Of a stretch of DNA of 48,540 nucleotides, positions 31,811-45,972 are shown in pieces. The notes below the pieces were generated by a model. It searched no databases. It was not told the DNA's origin and worked only from the letters and a program-made list of their open reading frames with translations. Positions within the stretch are counted from its first letter, which is position 1; each line of letters starts with the position of its first letter. Source of the DNA: Rugamonas violacea (GTDB lineage Bacteria; Pseudomonadota; Gammaproteobacteria; Burkholderiales; Burkholderiaceae_D); assembly GCF_016461825.1 (NCBI RefSeq), contig NZ_JAEMNU010000141.1:1-48540 (forward strand), read 5' to 3'. A program made the translations under genes and the position numbers.

Positions 31811-33316
31811 ATGAGCGGTGCTACCACCCCTAACACGGAAGTCGCTATCCCCGAGTTCAAGCAGATCCTGGGCCACCCCAGCCCGCTGTGGATGTTGTTC
31901 ATGGCCGAATTCTGGGAACGCTTCGCGTTCTACGGCATTCGTTGGGCCCTGGTGCTGTACATCGTCACCCAGTTCTTCGGTGGCGACGCGGCCGGCCAGG
32001 CCTCGGCCAATCTGACCTATGGTTCCTACCTCGCGCTGGTCTACGCCGCCGCGCTGTTCGGCGGCTATGTGGCCGACCGCGTGCTCGGCTACCAGCGCTC
32101 GATCCTGGTCGGCGCCTCCTTCATGGCGGCCGGCCTGTTCATGATCTCGATCCCCAACCGCGACCTGTTCAACCTCGGCCTGGCCACCATCATCGTCGGC
32201 AACGGCATGTTCAAACCGAACATCTCGACCATGGTCGGCAAGCTCTACTCCCTGGCCGACACGCGCCGCGACTCCGGTTTCACCATCTTCTACATGGGCA
32301 TCAACGTCGGCGGCTTCCTCGCCCCGATCTTCACCCAGCTGCTGGCCGAAAAAATCTTCGGCACCAGCGCCATGCCTTCGTACAAGATCGTCTTCATCTC
32401 GGCCGGCATCGGCATGCTGATCAGCCTGGTCTGGTTCGCCATCGGCCGCGCCTCGTTGAAAGGCATCGGCGCCCCGGCGCCCGAAGCGCAAAACCCGATG
32501 CGCATCGTCTACGTCGCCCTCGGCGCGCTGTGCGTGATTCCGGTGTTCTACTTCCTGCTGGCCGTCGGCGCGCAGAAGCTGCAAGGCGTGCTCAGCGTGC
32601 TGTTCATCGGCCTGGCCATCATGCTGATGATCGAAGGCATCAAGAACGGCAAGGTCGCCCGCGACAAGGTCATCGCCATGCTGCTGATCTTCTTCTTCAA
32701 CATCATGTTCTGGATGTTCTTCGAACAGGCCGGCAGCTCGTTCACCTTCCTGGCCGACAATATCGTCAACCGCGAACTGGGCTTCATGACCTTCCCGACC
32801 GCCTGGTTCCAGAGCGTCAACTCGATCGCCATCATCGCCTTCGCCCCCATCGTCGCCGCCGTCTGGGTCATGCTGGGCAAGCGCAACGCCAACCCGTCGA
32901 TCCCGCGCAAGTTCGGCATCGGCCTGATCGGCAACGCCATCGCCTTCGGCCTGCTGATGTTCGCCCTGTCGAGCCTGGTTGACGGCAACAACAAGATCCC
33001 CTTCTGGACCTTGTTCATGGTCTACGTGATCCAGTCGATCGGCGAGCTGTGCCTGTCGCCCATCGGCCTGTCGATGGTCACCAAGCTGGCCCCTACCCGC
33101 CTGGTCGGCCTGGGCATGGGCGGCTGGTTCCTCTCCACCGGCATCGGCAACAACCTGTCGGGCATCTTCGCCAGCGTGGTGTCCGGCGAGACCGGCATGT
33201 CGGTGCAGTCGGCGCTGACCGGCTACACCTTCGGCTTCTACTCGCTGCTGGGCGCCGGCGTGCTGCTGTTCCTGATCGCCCCGCTGATCAACAAACTGAT
33301 GCACGGCGTGAAGTAA
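31811..33316 (+). CDS. POT/PTR2-family proton-dependent oligopeptide transporter
   Basis: 501-residue inner-membrane MFS symporter for di- and tripeptides. The proton-coupling motif ExxERF is present as EFWERF (33-38). The PTR2 signatures GGYVADRVLGYQRSILVGA and FTIFYMGINVGGFLAPI are clear. Hydrophobicity is consistent with about 14 helices. It is closest to DtpT/DtpA-type bacterial members. A stem-loop terminator follows 18 bp after the stop, so it is transcribed alone. Confidence 0.95.
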   Translation: MSGATTPNTEVAIPEFKQILGHPSPLWMLFMAEFWERFAFYGIRWALVLYIVTQFFGGDAAGQASANLTYGSYLALVYAAALFGGYVADRVLGYQRSILVGASFMAAGLFMISIPNRDLFNLGLATIIVGNGMFKPNISTMVGKLYSLADTRRDSGFTIFYMGINVGGFLAPIFTQLLAEKIFGTSAMPSYKIVFISAGIGMLISLVWFAIGRASLKGIGAPAPEAQNPMRIVYVALGALCVIPVFYFLLAVGAQKLQGVLSVLFIGLAIMLMIEGIKNGKVARDKVIAMLLIFFFNIMFWMFFEQAGSSFTFLADNIVNRELGFMTFPTAWFQSVNSIAIIAFAPIVAAVWVMLGKRNANPSIPRKFGIGLIGNAIAFGLLMFALSSLVDGNNKIPFWTLFMVYVIQSIGELCLSPIGLSMVTKLAPTRLVGLGMGGWFLSTGIGNNLSGIFASVVSGETGMSVQSALTGYTFGFYSLLGAGVLLFLIAPLINKLMHGVK

Positions 33317-33334
33317 TCCTTCCAGCCTCAAGCA

Positions 33335-33370
33335 AAAACGGCGGCCCGCGCGAGTGGGCCGCCGTTTTTT
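33335..33370 (+). terminator. intrinsic terminator after the POT transporter
   Basis: ACGGCGGCCC / GGGCCGCCGT stem with a short loop (GCGCGAGT) followed by TTTTT; preceded by AAAAA, so it could act in both directions. Confidence 0.93.
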
Positions 33371-33483
33371 CGTTCCACTCTGGCGAATAGGTCAACGTTT
33401 CCCTCGACCAAGTATGGCGGATCGGCTAGACTTGCCTCGGCCCGCAGGCGACTCCATCCAACCCCATCTCAGAAAGCGACACC

Positions 33484-34950
33484 ATGCGCACTCCAGGCAA
33501 ACTCCGGCTCCTACTCAGTGCGGTGGGCGTTTTGCTGCTCGGCGCGGCGCTCGATGCCGCCGCCGCCGCGCACGGCGACAGCGATCCCCGGACCAGCCAG
33601 GCCGTGCTCGAATTCATCCAGAGCGAAATGCGCGAGCGCCAGATTCCGGGCCTGCAAATCGTCGTCATCAAAAACCAGAAGATCGTCCTCTCGAAGGCCT
33701 TGGGCATCGCCAGCCTCCAGTACGGCGTGCCGGTTGCCGACAACAGCGTGTTCTCGATCAACTCCGCCACAAAATCGTTCACCGGAGTCGCCATCATGCA
33801 GTTGGTGGAACTGGGCAAGATCGAGCTGCAGGCGCCCGTTGCGCGCTACCTTGCCGATTTGCCGGCCGACTGGCAAGCCGTCACCATCGCGCAGCTGCTC
33901 GCGCACACCTCCGGCATTCCCGACATCCTCGACCAGCGAAGCTCCGGCTTGGTCGCCGGAACACCCGAAGCCTCCTGGAAAGCCGTGCAAACGCTGCCGA
34001 TGGAGTTCGCGCCCGGCCAGCGTTTCAGCTACAACCAGACCAACTATCTGCTGCTGGGGAAAATCATCGAGCGCCTGAGCGGTGAGCCGTTTCTGCAGTT
34101 CATCCAGCGCAAGCAATTCGACGCGGTCGGCATGCCAAACAGCAGCTTTGGCGACAGCCTGGACGTCATCAAGAACAAGGCCAACTCGTATCGCCTGGCG
34201 GACGACGGCACAACGCTGAAGAACGTGATCGAGGACTTCCCGGCGAGCATGCGCACCGGCGCCGGCATCAACACCAGCGCACAAGAACTGGCCAAATGGC
34301 TAGTCGCCCTGCAACAAGGCCGTTTGCTCAAGACCGCCAACCTAGTCCAGTTGTGGACACCGTCAACATATTCGGATGGCAAGCCGGCGCCGTGGGCCAT
34401 GGGCTGGCCGGCGATCCGCCGCGGCGAACATCGCGCGGTGGCCGGCATCGGTGGCGGGCGCTCCGCGTTTTACGTCTACCCCGAAGACGACCTGGCGGTC
34501 ATCATCCTGACCAATCTGGCCGGCGCGCAACCGGAACAGTTGATCGACACGGTGGCCGGATACTACCTGCCGGCGCTCAGAAAAATCAACGGCGGCGGCT
34601 ATGCGCTGTACCGCCTGCGCGAACAATTCGGCCCATCCGGCTTCGACGACATCGACAAAAAACTGCGGCAGGTGACGGAGCAATATGCCGTTTCGGCGCC
34701 AAGCGACGGCGCGCTGAACGCCTGGGGCTATCGCCTGCTGGCCAAGCGACAGACCAAGTCGGCCATCGCGGTGCTTGCCCTTGCCGCCCAACGCTATCCC
34801 GACAGCGCCAACGCGCACGACAGCCTGGCCGAGGCGTATGAGGCGGACTCCGCCACCGGACCGGCGATCCAGCACTATCGTCGCTCGCTGGAACTCAACC
34901 CAAAGAATCAGCCAGCAATAGATCGCTTGAAACTGCTGGAACAGAAATAG
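33484..34950 (+). CDS. secreted serine hydrolase (class C beta-lactamase/PBP4* fold) with C-terminal TPR-like region
   Basis: 488 residues. The signal peptide ends near DAAAAA (about 29). The beta-lactamase-like catalytic domain (about 36-370) has S-x-x-K as SATK (Ser94, Lys97). The tyrosine of the second motif lies in FSYNQTNYLLLG (Tyr183), where the usual Y-x-N reads Y-N-Q. A third-motif region GGGRS replaces KTG. Residues ~420-485 resemble TPR helices (AHDSLAEAYE, AIQHYRRSLELNPKN). Such proteins are esterases, D-amino peptidases or of unknown role; true beta-lactamase activity is unlikely. Its last 56 bp overlap the 3' end of the convergent LysR gene. Confidence 0.85.
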   Translation: MRTPGKLRLLLSAVGVLLLGAALDAAAAAHGDSDPRTSQAVLEFIQSEMRERQIPGLQIVVIKNQKIVLSKALGIASLQYGVPVADNSVFSINSATKSFTGVAIMQLVELGKIELQAPVARYLADLPADWQAVTIAQLLAHTSGIPDILDQRSSGLVAGTPEASWKAVQTLPMEFAPGQRFSYNQTNYLLLGKIIERLSGEPFLQFIQRKQFDAVGMPNSSFGDSLDVIKNKANSYRLADDGTTLKNVIEDFPASMRTGAGINTSAQELAKWLVALQQGRLLKTANLVQLWTPSTYSDGKPAPWAMGWPAIRRGEHRAVAGIGGGRSAFYVYPEDDLAVIILTNLAGAQPEQLIDTVAGYYLPALRKINGGGYALYRLREQFGPSGFDDIDKKLRQVTEQYAVSAPSDGALNAWGYRLLAKRQTKSAIAVLALAAQRYPDSANAHDSLAEAYEADSATGPAIQHYRRSLELNPKNQPAIDRLKLLEQK

Positions 34951-35878
34951 ACCGGCCAGCCGGCCCCTTTGGCAAACGCATGCGCGGATGGTCGCGCAGC
35001 AGCTCGGCGACCCATTCGGTGAACACCCGCACCTTGGTCGACAGGTGGCGGTTTTGCGGATACACCACGTGGATCGGCATGGGGATGGTGGTCCATTCCG
35101 GCAGCAGCACCTGGAAATGTCCCTGCGCGATCATCGGCCCGGCCATCACGGTCGACATCTTCACGATGCCCACGCCGGCCAGTGCGGCGTTGACATAGGC
35201 GTTGGAATCGTTGACGGCGATGCTGCCGGGCAGGCTGACGCGGATGCGCTCCCGCCCACGGGCGAAATCCCAGTCGGCGATCTTGCCGGTGCGCGAGGAA
35301 AAATAGTTGACGCAGCGGTGGCGCAGCAGGTCCGTGGGGTGTTCCGGCTTGCCGTGTTCGGCCAGGTATTCCGGCGCCGCGCAGGTGACGAAGCGCATGG
35401 TGGCCACGCGCCGCGCGATCAGGCTGGAATCGTCGAGCACGCCGCCGCGCAGCGCGCAGTCGACGCCCTCCTCGATCAGGTCGGCCGGCCGGTCGGTGCA
35501 ACCGAGCTCCAGCGAAATATCGGGATAGCGGCGGAAAAAATCCGGCATGGCGGGAATCAGGATGGCGCTGGCCAGGCCCGTCGGCGCGTCCACCCGCAGC
35601 CGGCCGCTGGGGCTCAGGCGGCTGCGCGACAGCGACTCCTCGGACGCGCGCACATCGGCCAGGATGCGCAGACAATGTTCATAATAGGCGGCGCCTTCGG
35701 CCGTCACGCTGAGCCGGCGCGTGGTCCGGTGCAGCAGCTTGACGGCCAGCGCCCGCTCCAGCGCCTGGATCTGTGTCGACACGGTCGCCTTGGGCCGCTG
35801 CATGTTCTCGGCCGCGCGCGTGAAACCGCCGGCGTCGACCACCTGCACAAACACTTCCATCGCTTCTAATTTATTCAT
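34895..35878 (-). CDS. LysR-family transcriptional regulator
   Basis: 327 residues. The N-terminal winged helix-turn-helix (about 1-60) reads MNKLEAMEVFVQVVDAGG, with TRAAENMQRPKATVSTQI as the recognition region. A linker helix and a two-lobed co-inducer domain beginning RLRVDAPTGLASAILIP follow. The C-terminal ~25 residues, which include the stretch overlapping the serine hydrolase gene, are beyond the usual family end. It is divergent from the FMN reductase gene 132 bp away, the classical arrangement for a LysR regulator and its target. The inducer is unknown. Confidence 0.93.
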   Translation of the reverse strand: MNKLEAMEVFVQVVDAGGFTRAAENMQRPKATVSTQIQALERALAVKLLHRTTRRLSVTAEGAAYYEHCLRILADVRASEESLSRSRLSPSGRLRVDAPTGLASAILIPAMPDFFRRYPDISLELGCTDRPADLIEEGVDCALRGGVLDDSSLIARRVATMRFVTCAAPEYLAEHGKPEHPTDLLRHRCVNYFSSRTGKIADWDFARGRERIRVSLPGSIAVNDSNAYVNAALAGVGIVKMSTVMAGPMIAQGHFQVLLPEWTTIPMPIHVVYPQNRHLSTKVRVFTEWVAELLRDHPRMRLPKGPAGRSISVPAVSSDLLLADSLG

Positions 35879-36010
35879 TTCTCACGCTATTGTTCAACTT
35901 CCTGAGTAGTTCTTCCAGCATTTCACTATTTGCAATATTGTAGATCAAGTTTATGATTGCCGTACTGCAGCATGACAAGCAGGAAATCACATCACTCTCG
36001 GGACAAAAAT
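35879..36010. promoter_or_regulatory. divergent LysR / FMN-reductase promoter region
   Basis: 132 bp, much richer in A+T than the neighbours, with several T-N11-A-like imperfect dyads expected of LysR sites. I could not single out one operator or a clean -35/-10 pair. Confidence 0.4.
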
Positions 36011-36556
36011 ATGAAATTATTAGCATTTGCAGCAAGCAATAGCCGTAAATCCATCAACAAAAAATTAGCGACGTATGCGGCTGGTTTGTTAGAAGGTGCT
36101 GATGTAGAAGTAGTCGATTTGAACGATTTTGAAACGCCATTGTTCAGCGTCGACCGCGAGGCGGAGTCCGGCCACCCCGAATTGGCCAAGGCCTTCCTGC
36201 AAAAAATCGCCGACAGCGACGCCGTCATCGTCTCCTTCGCCGAGCACAACGGCTCCTACAGCGCGGCCTACAAAAACCTGTTCGACTGGTGCTCGCGGAT
36301 TCAACCCAAGGTGTTCCACGACAAGCCGCTGGTCTTCCTGGCCACCTCGCCGGGCGCGCGCGGCGGCGCCACCGTGTTGGCCGCCGCCACCGGCTCGGCG
36401 CCGTTTTTCGCCGGCCATGTCAAGGCCCACCTCTCCATTCCAAGTTTTTATGAAAATTTCGATCTCGAACGCGGCGTTCTCAAGCATGAGGAATTGAACG
36501 GTAAATTGGTCGAGGCGGTGGCGGCCCTGCAGCAACGCGAGCCCGCCGCGGCCTAA
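36011..36556 (+). CDS. NADPH-dependent FMN reductase-family oxidoreductase
   Basis: 181-residue flavodoxin-fold protein. The phosphate-binding loop AASNSRKSINKKL follows strand 1, and the flavin-contact motif EHNGSYSAAYKNLFDW matches the E-Y/H-N-x-S-x-x-x-x-x-K-N-x-x-D signature of the family. ATSPGARGGATVL is the second flavin loop. Such enzymes reduce FMN, quinones, azo dyes or chromate with NAD(P)H. The ATG at 36011 gives a normal N-terminus; an upstream in-frame extension (MPYCSMTSRK) looks non-coding. The first ~120 bp are unusually AT-rich compared with the rest. Likely target of the divergent LysR. Confidence 0.9.
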   Translation: MKLLAFAASNSRKSINKKLATYAAGLLEGADVEVVDLNDFETPLFSVDREAESGHPELAKAFLQKIADSDAVIVSFAEHNGSYSAAYKNLFDWCSRIQPKVFHDKPLVFLATSPGARGGATVLAAATGSAPFFAGHVKAHLSIPSFYENFDLERGVLKHEELNGKLVEAVAALQQREPAAA

Positions 36557-36634
36557 GCGCAAGCGGCGCCGCAGGCGTCCCCAAATGCGACGCCGCGCAG
36601 CTGGATGGTTAAGCCCCCCCCCAGGCACAAATCT

Positions 36635-36661
36635 GGGGTCGGACCCAACGGGTCCGACCCC
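36635..36661. repeat. interspersed palindrome, copy 2
   Basis: Perfect 12-bp arms GGGGTCGGACCC / GGGTCCGACCCC with loop AAC. It is preceded by CAAATCT, as in copy 3, and followed by CGGCTCTCCGCC, similar to copy 1. It lies between the FMN reductase and the PheC fusion gene. Confidence 0.9.
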
Positions 36662-36761
36662 GGCTCTCCGCCTTTGGGTGGTGTGATAGCCGCCGGCACC
36701 TCAACTGAGTGGCACTACCGTGGCATGCGCGCCATTTCACCATCGAGGAAAACGAGACGAC

Positions 36762-38054
36762 ATGAAAGCCATCGCATTATTGTTGAGTACGCTGTTGCTG
36801 GGCACGCCTCTGTCAAGCCGCGCCGCCCCGGCCGAAGCGGCCAACCGGCTCGACCAGATCCTCGCGCGCGGCAGCGTGCGCGTGGCCATCACCAGCGACT
36901 ACAAGCCGTTCAGCTACCGCGATCCGGCCGGCGGCGGCTACGAGGGCAGCGACGCCGAATTGGCCGGCATGCTGGCGCAGTCGCTCGGCGTCAAGCTGGA
37001 ATGGGTCGCCACCAGTTGGCCGACGCTGATGGACGACTTCGCCGACAACACGTTCGACATCGCCGTGGGCGGCATTTCGATCAGCCTGGAGCGGCAAAAG
37101 CGGGCGCTGTTTTCCATCCCCTATCTGCGCGACGGCAAGACGCCGATCACCCGCTGCGAGAACCTGGCCCGCTTCCAAAGCCTGGCGCAGATCGACCGGC
37201 CCGAGGTGCGCCTGGTGGTCAATCCGGGCGGCACCAACGAGCGCTTCGCGCGCGCCAACGCGACGCACGCGCGCATCGCGCTGCACCCCGACAATGTGAC
37301 CATCTTCGACGAGATCATCGCCGGCCGCGCCGACCTGATGATCACCGACGCGGTCGAGGCCCGCCTGCAACAGCGCCTGCGCCCGCAGCTGTGCGCCGTG
37401 CATCCCGACACGCCTTTCGATTTTTCCGAGAAAGCCTTCCTGCTGCCGCGCGACGTGATATGGAAAGCCTGGGTCGACCAGTGGTTGCACCAGTCCTTGG
37501 AAAACGGCAGTCTGCGCCGCGTGCAGGACAAGTGGTTGGCCTGGCCGTGGAGCAAGGGCGCGGCGCTGGCCGGCCCGGACGCGCTGTTGGCCTTGATGGA
37601 CGAGCGCCTGGCGCTGATGCCCGACGTGGCGCGCCACAAATGGAATATCCAGGCGGCCATCGAGGATCTGCCGCGCGAACGGGCGATCATCGCGGCGCTG
37701 GCGCGCCAGGCCGCCGAGGCCGGCGTACCGGCGGCATGGGCCGAGAGCTTCTTCAAGGCGCAGATCGAGGCGGCGAAAACGGTGCAGCGCGATTTGTTCG
37801 AACGTTGGCGCCAGCAGAAGGCCGGCCGCTTCGAGCAGGTGCCCGATTTGGCGCGCGAGCTGCGTCCGCGCCTGGACGCCCTCACCCCGCTGCTGCTCAA
37901 GGCCTTGACGCAGAACTGGGCCGCGCTCAGCGACCCGGCCCAGCGCGCGCAGTGGAGCGCCGCCGCACAGAACCGCTTGCCGCCGGCGGCATGGGGCGCG
38001 GCCGCGGCGCAAGCGGCGGCGCCGCTGACCGACGGCAGCGCCAGCCGGCGTTAA
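36762..38054 (+). CDS. secreted PheC (cyclohexadienyl dehydratase)-chorismate mutase (AroQ-gamma) fusion
   Basis: 430 residues with a signal peptide (to about 26, AAPAEA). Residues 28-262 match periplasmic cyclohexadienyl/prephenate dehydratase PheC, a solute-binding-protein fold: VAITSDYKPFSYRDP, TSWPTLM, FSIPYLRDGKTPIT, NPGGTNERFARAN, HPDNVTIF and DLMITDAVEARL all agree with the PheC pattern. Residues ~272-390 match the all-helical secreted chorismate mutase: LLALMDERLALMPDVARHKW, then IEDLPRE and AQIEAAKTVQ, which hold the expected substrate-binding Arg/Lys/Asp/Gln positions (Lys293, Glu301-Asp302, Gln334). Together they could turn chorismate into phenylpyruvate in the periplasm. I start at the ATG with the leader; an upstream GTG (36720) adds a non-leader stretch. 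It converges on glpK with a 10-bp gap. Confidence 0.87.
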   Translation: MKAIALLLSTLLLGTPLSSRAAPAEAANRLDQILARGSVRVAITSDYKPFSYRDPAGGGYEGSDAELAGMLAQSLGVKLEWVATSWPTLMDDFADNTFDIAVGGISISLERQKRALFSIPYLRDGKTPITRCENLARFQSLAQIDRPEVRLVVNPGGTNERFARANATHARIALHPDNVTIFDEIIAGRADLMITDAVEARLQQRLRPQLCAVHPDTPFDFSEKAFLLPRDVIWKAWVDQWLHQSLENGSLRRVQDKWLAWPWSKGAALAGPDALLALMDERLALMPDVARHKWNIQAAIEDLPRERAIIAALARQAAEAGVPAAWAESFFKAQIEAAKTVQRDLFERWRQQKAGRFEQVPDLARELRPRLDALTPLLLKALTQNWAALSDPAQRAQWSAAAQNRLPPAAWGAAAAQAAAPLTDGSASRR

Positions 38055-38064
38055 AGGTTAACGC

Positions 38065-39570
38065 TCACTCCACCCAGGCGCGCGAGCGATCCACCGCGCG
38101 CGTCCAGGCGTGCATGCGGCCCTGCCGCTCGTCGACGCTCATGCGCGGCTCGAAGCGGCGTTCCATGCGCCACTGCGCGCCGATCTCGTCGAGCGAGGCC
38201 CAGAAGTCCACCGCCAGGCCGGCCAGGTAGGCCGCGCCCAGCGCCGTCGTCTCGGTGACCATCGGCCGCACCACCGGCACGTCCAGCAGGTCGGCTTGGA
38301 ACTGCATCAGCATGTCGTTGCGCGCCGCGCCGCCGTCGACGCGCAGCTCGGTCAGCGGCAGCGCCGCGTCGCGCTGCATCGCTGCCAGCACGTCGACGTT
38401 CTGGCAGGCCACGCCCTCCAACGCGGCGCGCGCCAGATGGGCCTTGGTGGTGCCGCGCGTGATGCCGACGATGGTGCCGCGCGCGTACGGGTCCCAGTGC
38501 GGCGCGCCCAGGCCGGCGAAGGCCGGCACGAAGACGGCGCCGCCGGCGTCCGGCACGCTGGAGGCCAGCGCTTCGACTTCGGCCGAGTCGCGGATGATGC
38601 CCAGGCCGTCGCGTAGCCATTGCACCGCCGCGCCGGCGACGAAGGCGCTGCCTTCGAGCAGATAGTCGGTGGCGTCGGGGCAGACGGCGCCGCCCCGGTT
38701 CAGGGTCCAGCCCACCGTCATCAACAGCTGGTTCTGCGAGGCGACCGGCTTGCGGCCGACGTTCATCAGCATGAAACAGCCGGTGCCGTAGGTGTTCTTG
38801 GCCATGCCGGGACGCAGGCAGGCCTGGCCGAAAGTGGCGGCCTGCTGGTCGCCGGCAATGCCGGCGATGGGCAGCGGCGCGCCCAACAGGTCGGCGTGGG
38901 TGTGCGCCGCCACGCCGCTGCTCGGCACGATGCGCGGCAGCAGCGAGGCGGGAATGCCGAGCAGGTCGAGCAGTTCCTCGTCCCACGTCAGCGTGTGAAT
39001 ATTGAACAGCATGGTGCGGGCGGCGTTGCTGGTGTCGGTAATATGCGCGCCGCTCATCTTGTAGATCAACCAGCTGTCGATGGTGCCGAAGGCCAGTTCG
39101 CCGCGCAGCGCCTTGTCGCGCGCGCCGGCCACATGGTCGAGCAACCAGGTCAGCTTGGTGGCGGAGAAGTAGGCGTCCAGCACCAGGCCGGTCTTCTGTT
39201 GGAACAGCGCGGCCTTGCCCTGCTCGCGCAGGCGGTCGCACAGCGCGGCGTTGCGGCGGTCCTGCCAGACGATGGCGTTGGCGATCGGCTCGCCCGTGGC
39301 GCGGTCCCACAGCACGGTGGTCTCGCGCTGGTTGGTCACGCCGATGGCGGCGATGTCGGCCGCCGTCACATTATTCTCGCGCATCAGCTTGCGCATCACG
39401 TCCAGTTGCGACTGCCAGATCTCGTTGGCGTCGTGCTCGACCCAGCCCGGCTGCGGGAAGATCTGGCGGAACTCCTGCTGCTCGATCGCGTGCGGTCGGC
39501 CCGCGTGGTCGAACAGAATGGCGCGCGAACTGGTCGTGCCCTGGTCGAGGGCGAGTATGTATTTGCTCAT
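38065..39570 (-). CDS. glpK: Glycerol kinase
   Basis: 501-residue FGGY-family kinase that phosphorylates glycerol to sn-glycerol 3-phosphate, trapping it in the cell. The N-terminal LALDQGTTSSRAILFD is the phosphate-binding loop. GVTNQRETTVLWDRATGEP, GTIDSWLIYKMSG and GIAGDQQAATFGQ are family landmarks, and DGGAARNDMLMQFQADLL is the C-terminal ATP-site signature. It lies downstream of the glycerol ABC transporter on the same strand, but the transporter's terminator lies between, so it probably has its own promoter in the 232-bp gap. Confidence 0.98.
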   Translation of the reverse strand: MSKYILALDQGTTSSRAILFDHAGRPHAIEQQEFRQIFPQPGWVEHDANEIWQSQLDVMRKLMRENNVTAADIAAIGVTNQRETTVLWDRATGEPIANAIVWQDRRNAALCDRLREQGKAALFQQKTGLVLDAYFSATKLTWLLDHVAGARDKALRGELAFGTIDSWLIYKMSGAHITDTSNAARTMLFNIHTLTWDEELLDLLGIPASLLPRIVPSSGVAAHTHADLLGAPLPIAGIAGDQQAATFGQACLRPGMAKNTYGTGCFMLMNVGRKPVASQNQLLMTVGWTLNRGGAVCPDATDYLLEGSAFVAGAAVQWLRDGLGIIRDSAEVEALASSVPDAGGAVFVPAFAGLGAPHWDPYARGTIVGITRGTTKAHLARAALEGVACQNVDVLAAMQRDAALPLTELRVDGGAARNDMLMQFQADLLDVPVVRPMVTETTALGAAYLAGLAVDFWASLDEIGAQWRMERRFEPRMSVDERQGRMHAWTRAVDRSRAWVE

Positions 39571-39662
39571 GGTGTCTGGTTAAAAATGGTTCTGCACGGA
39601 TGGTGGGACGCCGGGCCAAGCCCGCATGCCGTCAAATTAAGAAACCCCACAGCCGCAAATCT

Positions 39663-39689
39663 GGGGTCAGACCCAGCGGGTCTGACCCC
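39663..39689. repeat. interspersed palindrome, copy 3 (compensated variant)
   Basis: Arms GGGGTCAGACCC / GGGTCTGACCCC with loop AGC. Relative to copies 1 and 2 one base differs in each arm, and the two changes restore pairing. Confidence 0.9.
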
Positions 39690-39739
39690 GGCCCTTGCCG
39701 GTGGGGTAAGCCGGCATCCCCGGCGCCTTGAAACCCGCC

Positions 39740-39773
39740 AAAAAAAAGCGGCATGCGCGCTGGCGCATGCCGC
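39740..39773 (-). terminator. intrinsic terminator of the glycerol ABC transporter operon
   Basis: On the minus strand, GCGGCATGCGC-CAGC-GCGCATGCCGC (perfect 11-bp stem) is followed by eight T, 30 bp after the stop of the binding-protein gene. Confidence 0.93.
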
Positions 39774-39802
39774 AGCAAGGCAGGCTGGGAGCTAAGCAGG
39801 GC

Positions 39803-41530
<1,728 letters not shown>

Positions 41531-41616
41531 CACTTATCTCCTTTTTATGACCTTCCGGGACCTGCATGCCGGATAGAGGAAGGTTCCATCCCAGCTTAAC
41601 CAACAACCAAACTCAA

Positions 41617-41670
41617 CAACCTAATTTACAACCTAATTTACAACCTAATTTACAAGCTAATTTACAACCT
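41617..41670. repeat. 12-bp tandem repeat upstream of glpV
   Basis: Three perfect CAACCTAATTTA units (41617-41652), one with a single change (CAAGCTAATTTA), then a partial unit CAACCT. AT-rich against a very GC-rich background, 87-140 bp before the glpV ATG. Confidence 0.92.
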
Positions 41671-41699
41671 TAATGCAATTTCAATATAGCGCTACCATA

Positions 41700-41996
41700 T
41701 CATCCCCAACGCATGACGATCAACAGCACGATGAAGCTGATGCCGGCGCCGATCATCTGCGTCAGGTCGGTCAAACCGGCCCAGGCCAGGTTGACGTAAG
41801 CGGCCGTCAACAGGCCGATGAACAGGCGGTCGCCACGCGTGGTCGGCATCGGCAAAAAGCCGCGCCGCTCGATGCTGGGCGAGCGCACCTGCCACAGCGA
41901 CATGCCGACCAACATCAGCAGGATCGACACGAAGAAGATCGCCACCTCCGGGGTCCACGCCATCCAGGCGAACAAGCTTTCGGTATTCGTTTCCAT
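41700..41996 (-). CDS. glpU: DUF2160 small membrane protein (GlpU-like)
   Basis: 98 residues with two to three membrane helices: TPEVAIFFVSILLMLVGMSLW (about 15-35), LFIGLLTAAYVNLAWAGL (about 58-75) and a C-terminal IGAGISFIVLLIVMRWG. A loop reads SIERRGFLPMPTTRGDR, typical of the DUF2160 family found beside glycerol ABC permeases. Role unknown; it may stabilise the permease or couple it to GlpV. An AAGGGA ribosome-binding site precedes the ATG. It follows glpQ by 15 bp and is separated from glpV by the 12-bp repeats. Confidence 0.85.
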   Translation of the reverse strand: METNTESLFAWMAWTPEVAIFFVSILLMLVGMSLWQVRSPSIERRGFLPMPTTRGDRLFIGLLTAAYVNLAWAGLTDLTQMIGAGISFIVLLIVMRWG

Positions 41997-42011
41997 AGTT
42001 TCTTCCCTTGA

Positions 42012-44769
<2,758 letters not shown>

Positions 44770-44771
44770 GC

Positions 44772-45872
<1,101 letters not shown>

Positions 45873-45972
45873 TCTTGTCTCCTCAATTTACTGCTGTTTT
45901 TTGCTGCTGTTTTATTCGCCGCATGCGCCCGCGCCGCCAAGTAACGCCATGGCCGCGCGGACAATTCAAAAA

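Noticed and set aside
31784..33331. 515-codon minus-strand frame rich in Asp/His/Gln
   Set aside because: Antisense shadow of the POT transporter; composition is what reverse-complemented membrane codons give.
36762..38054. Amino-acid ABC transporter binding protein
   Set aside because: The fold is shared, but the PheC-specific stretches and the fused chorismate mutase point to an enzyme, and no transporter genes are adjacent.
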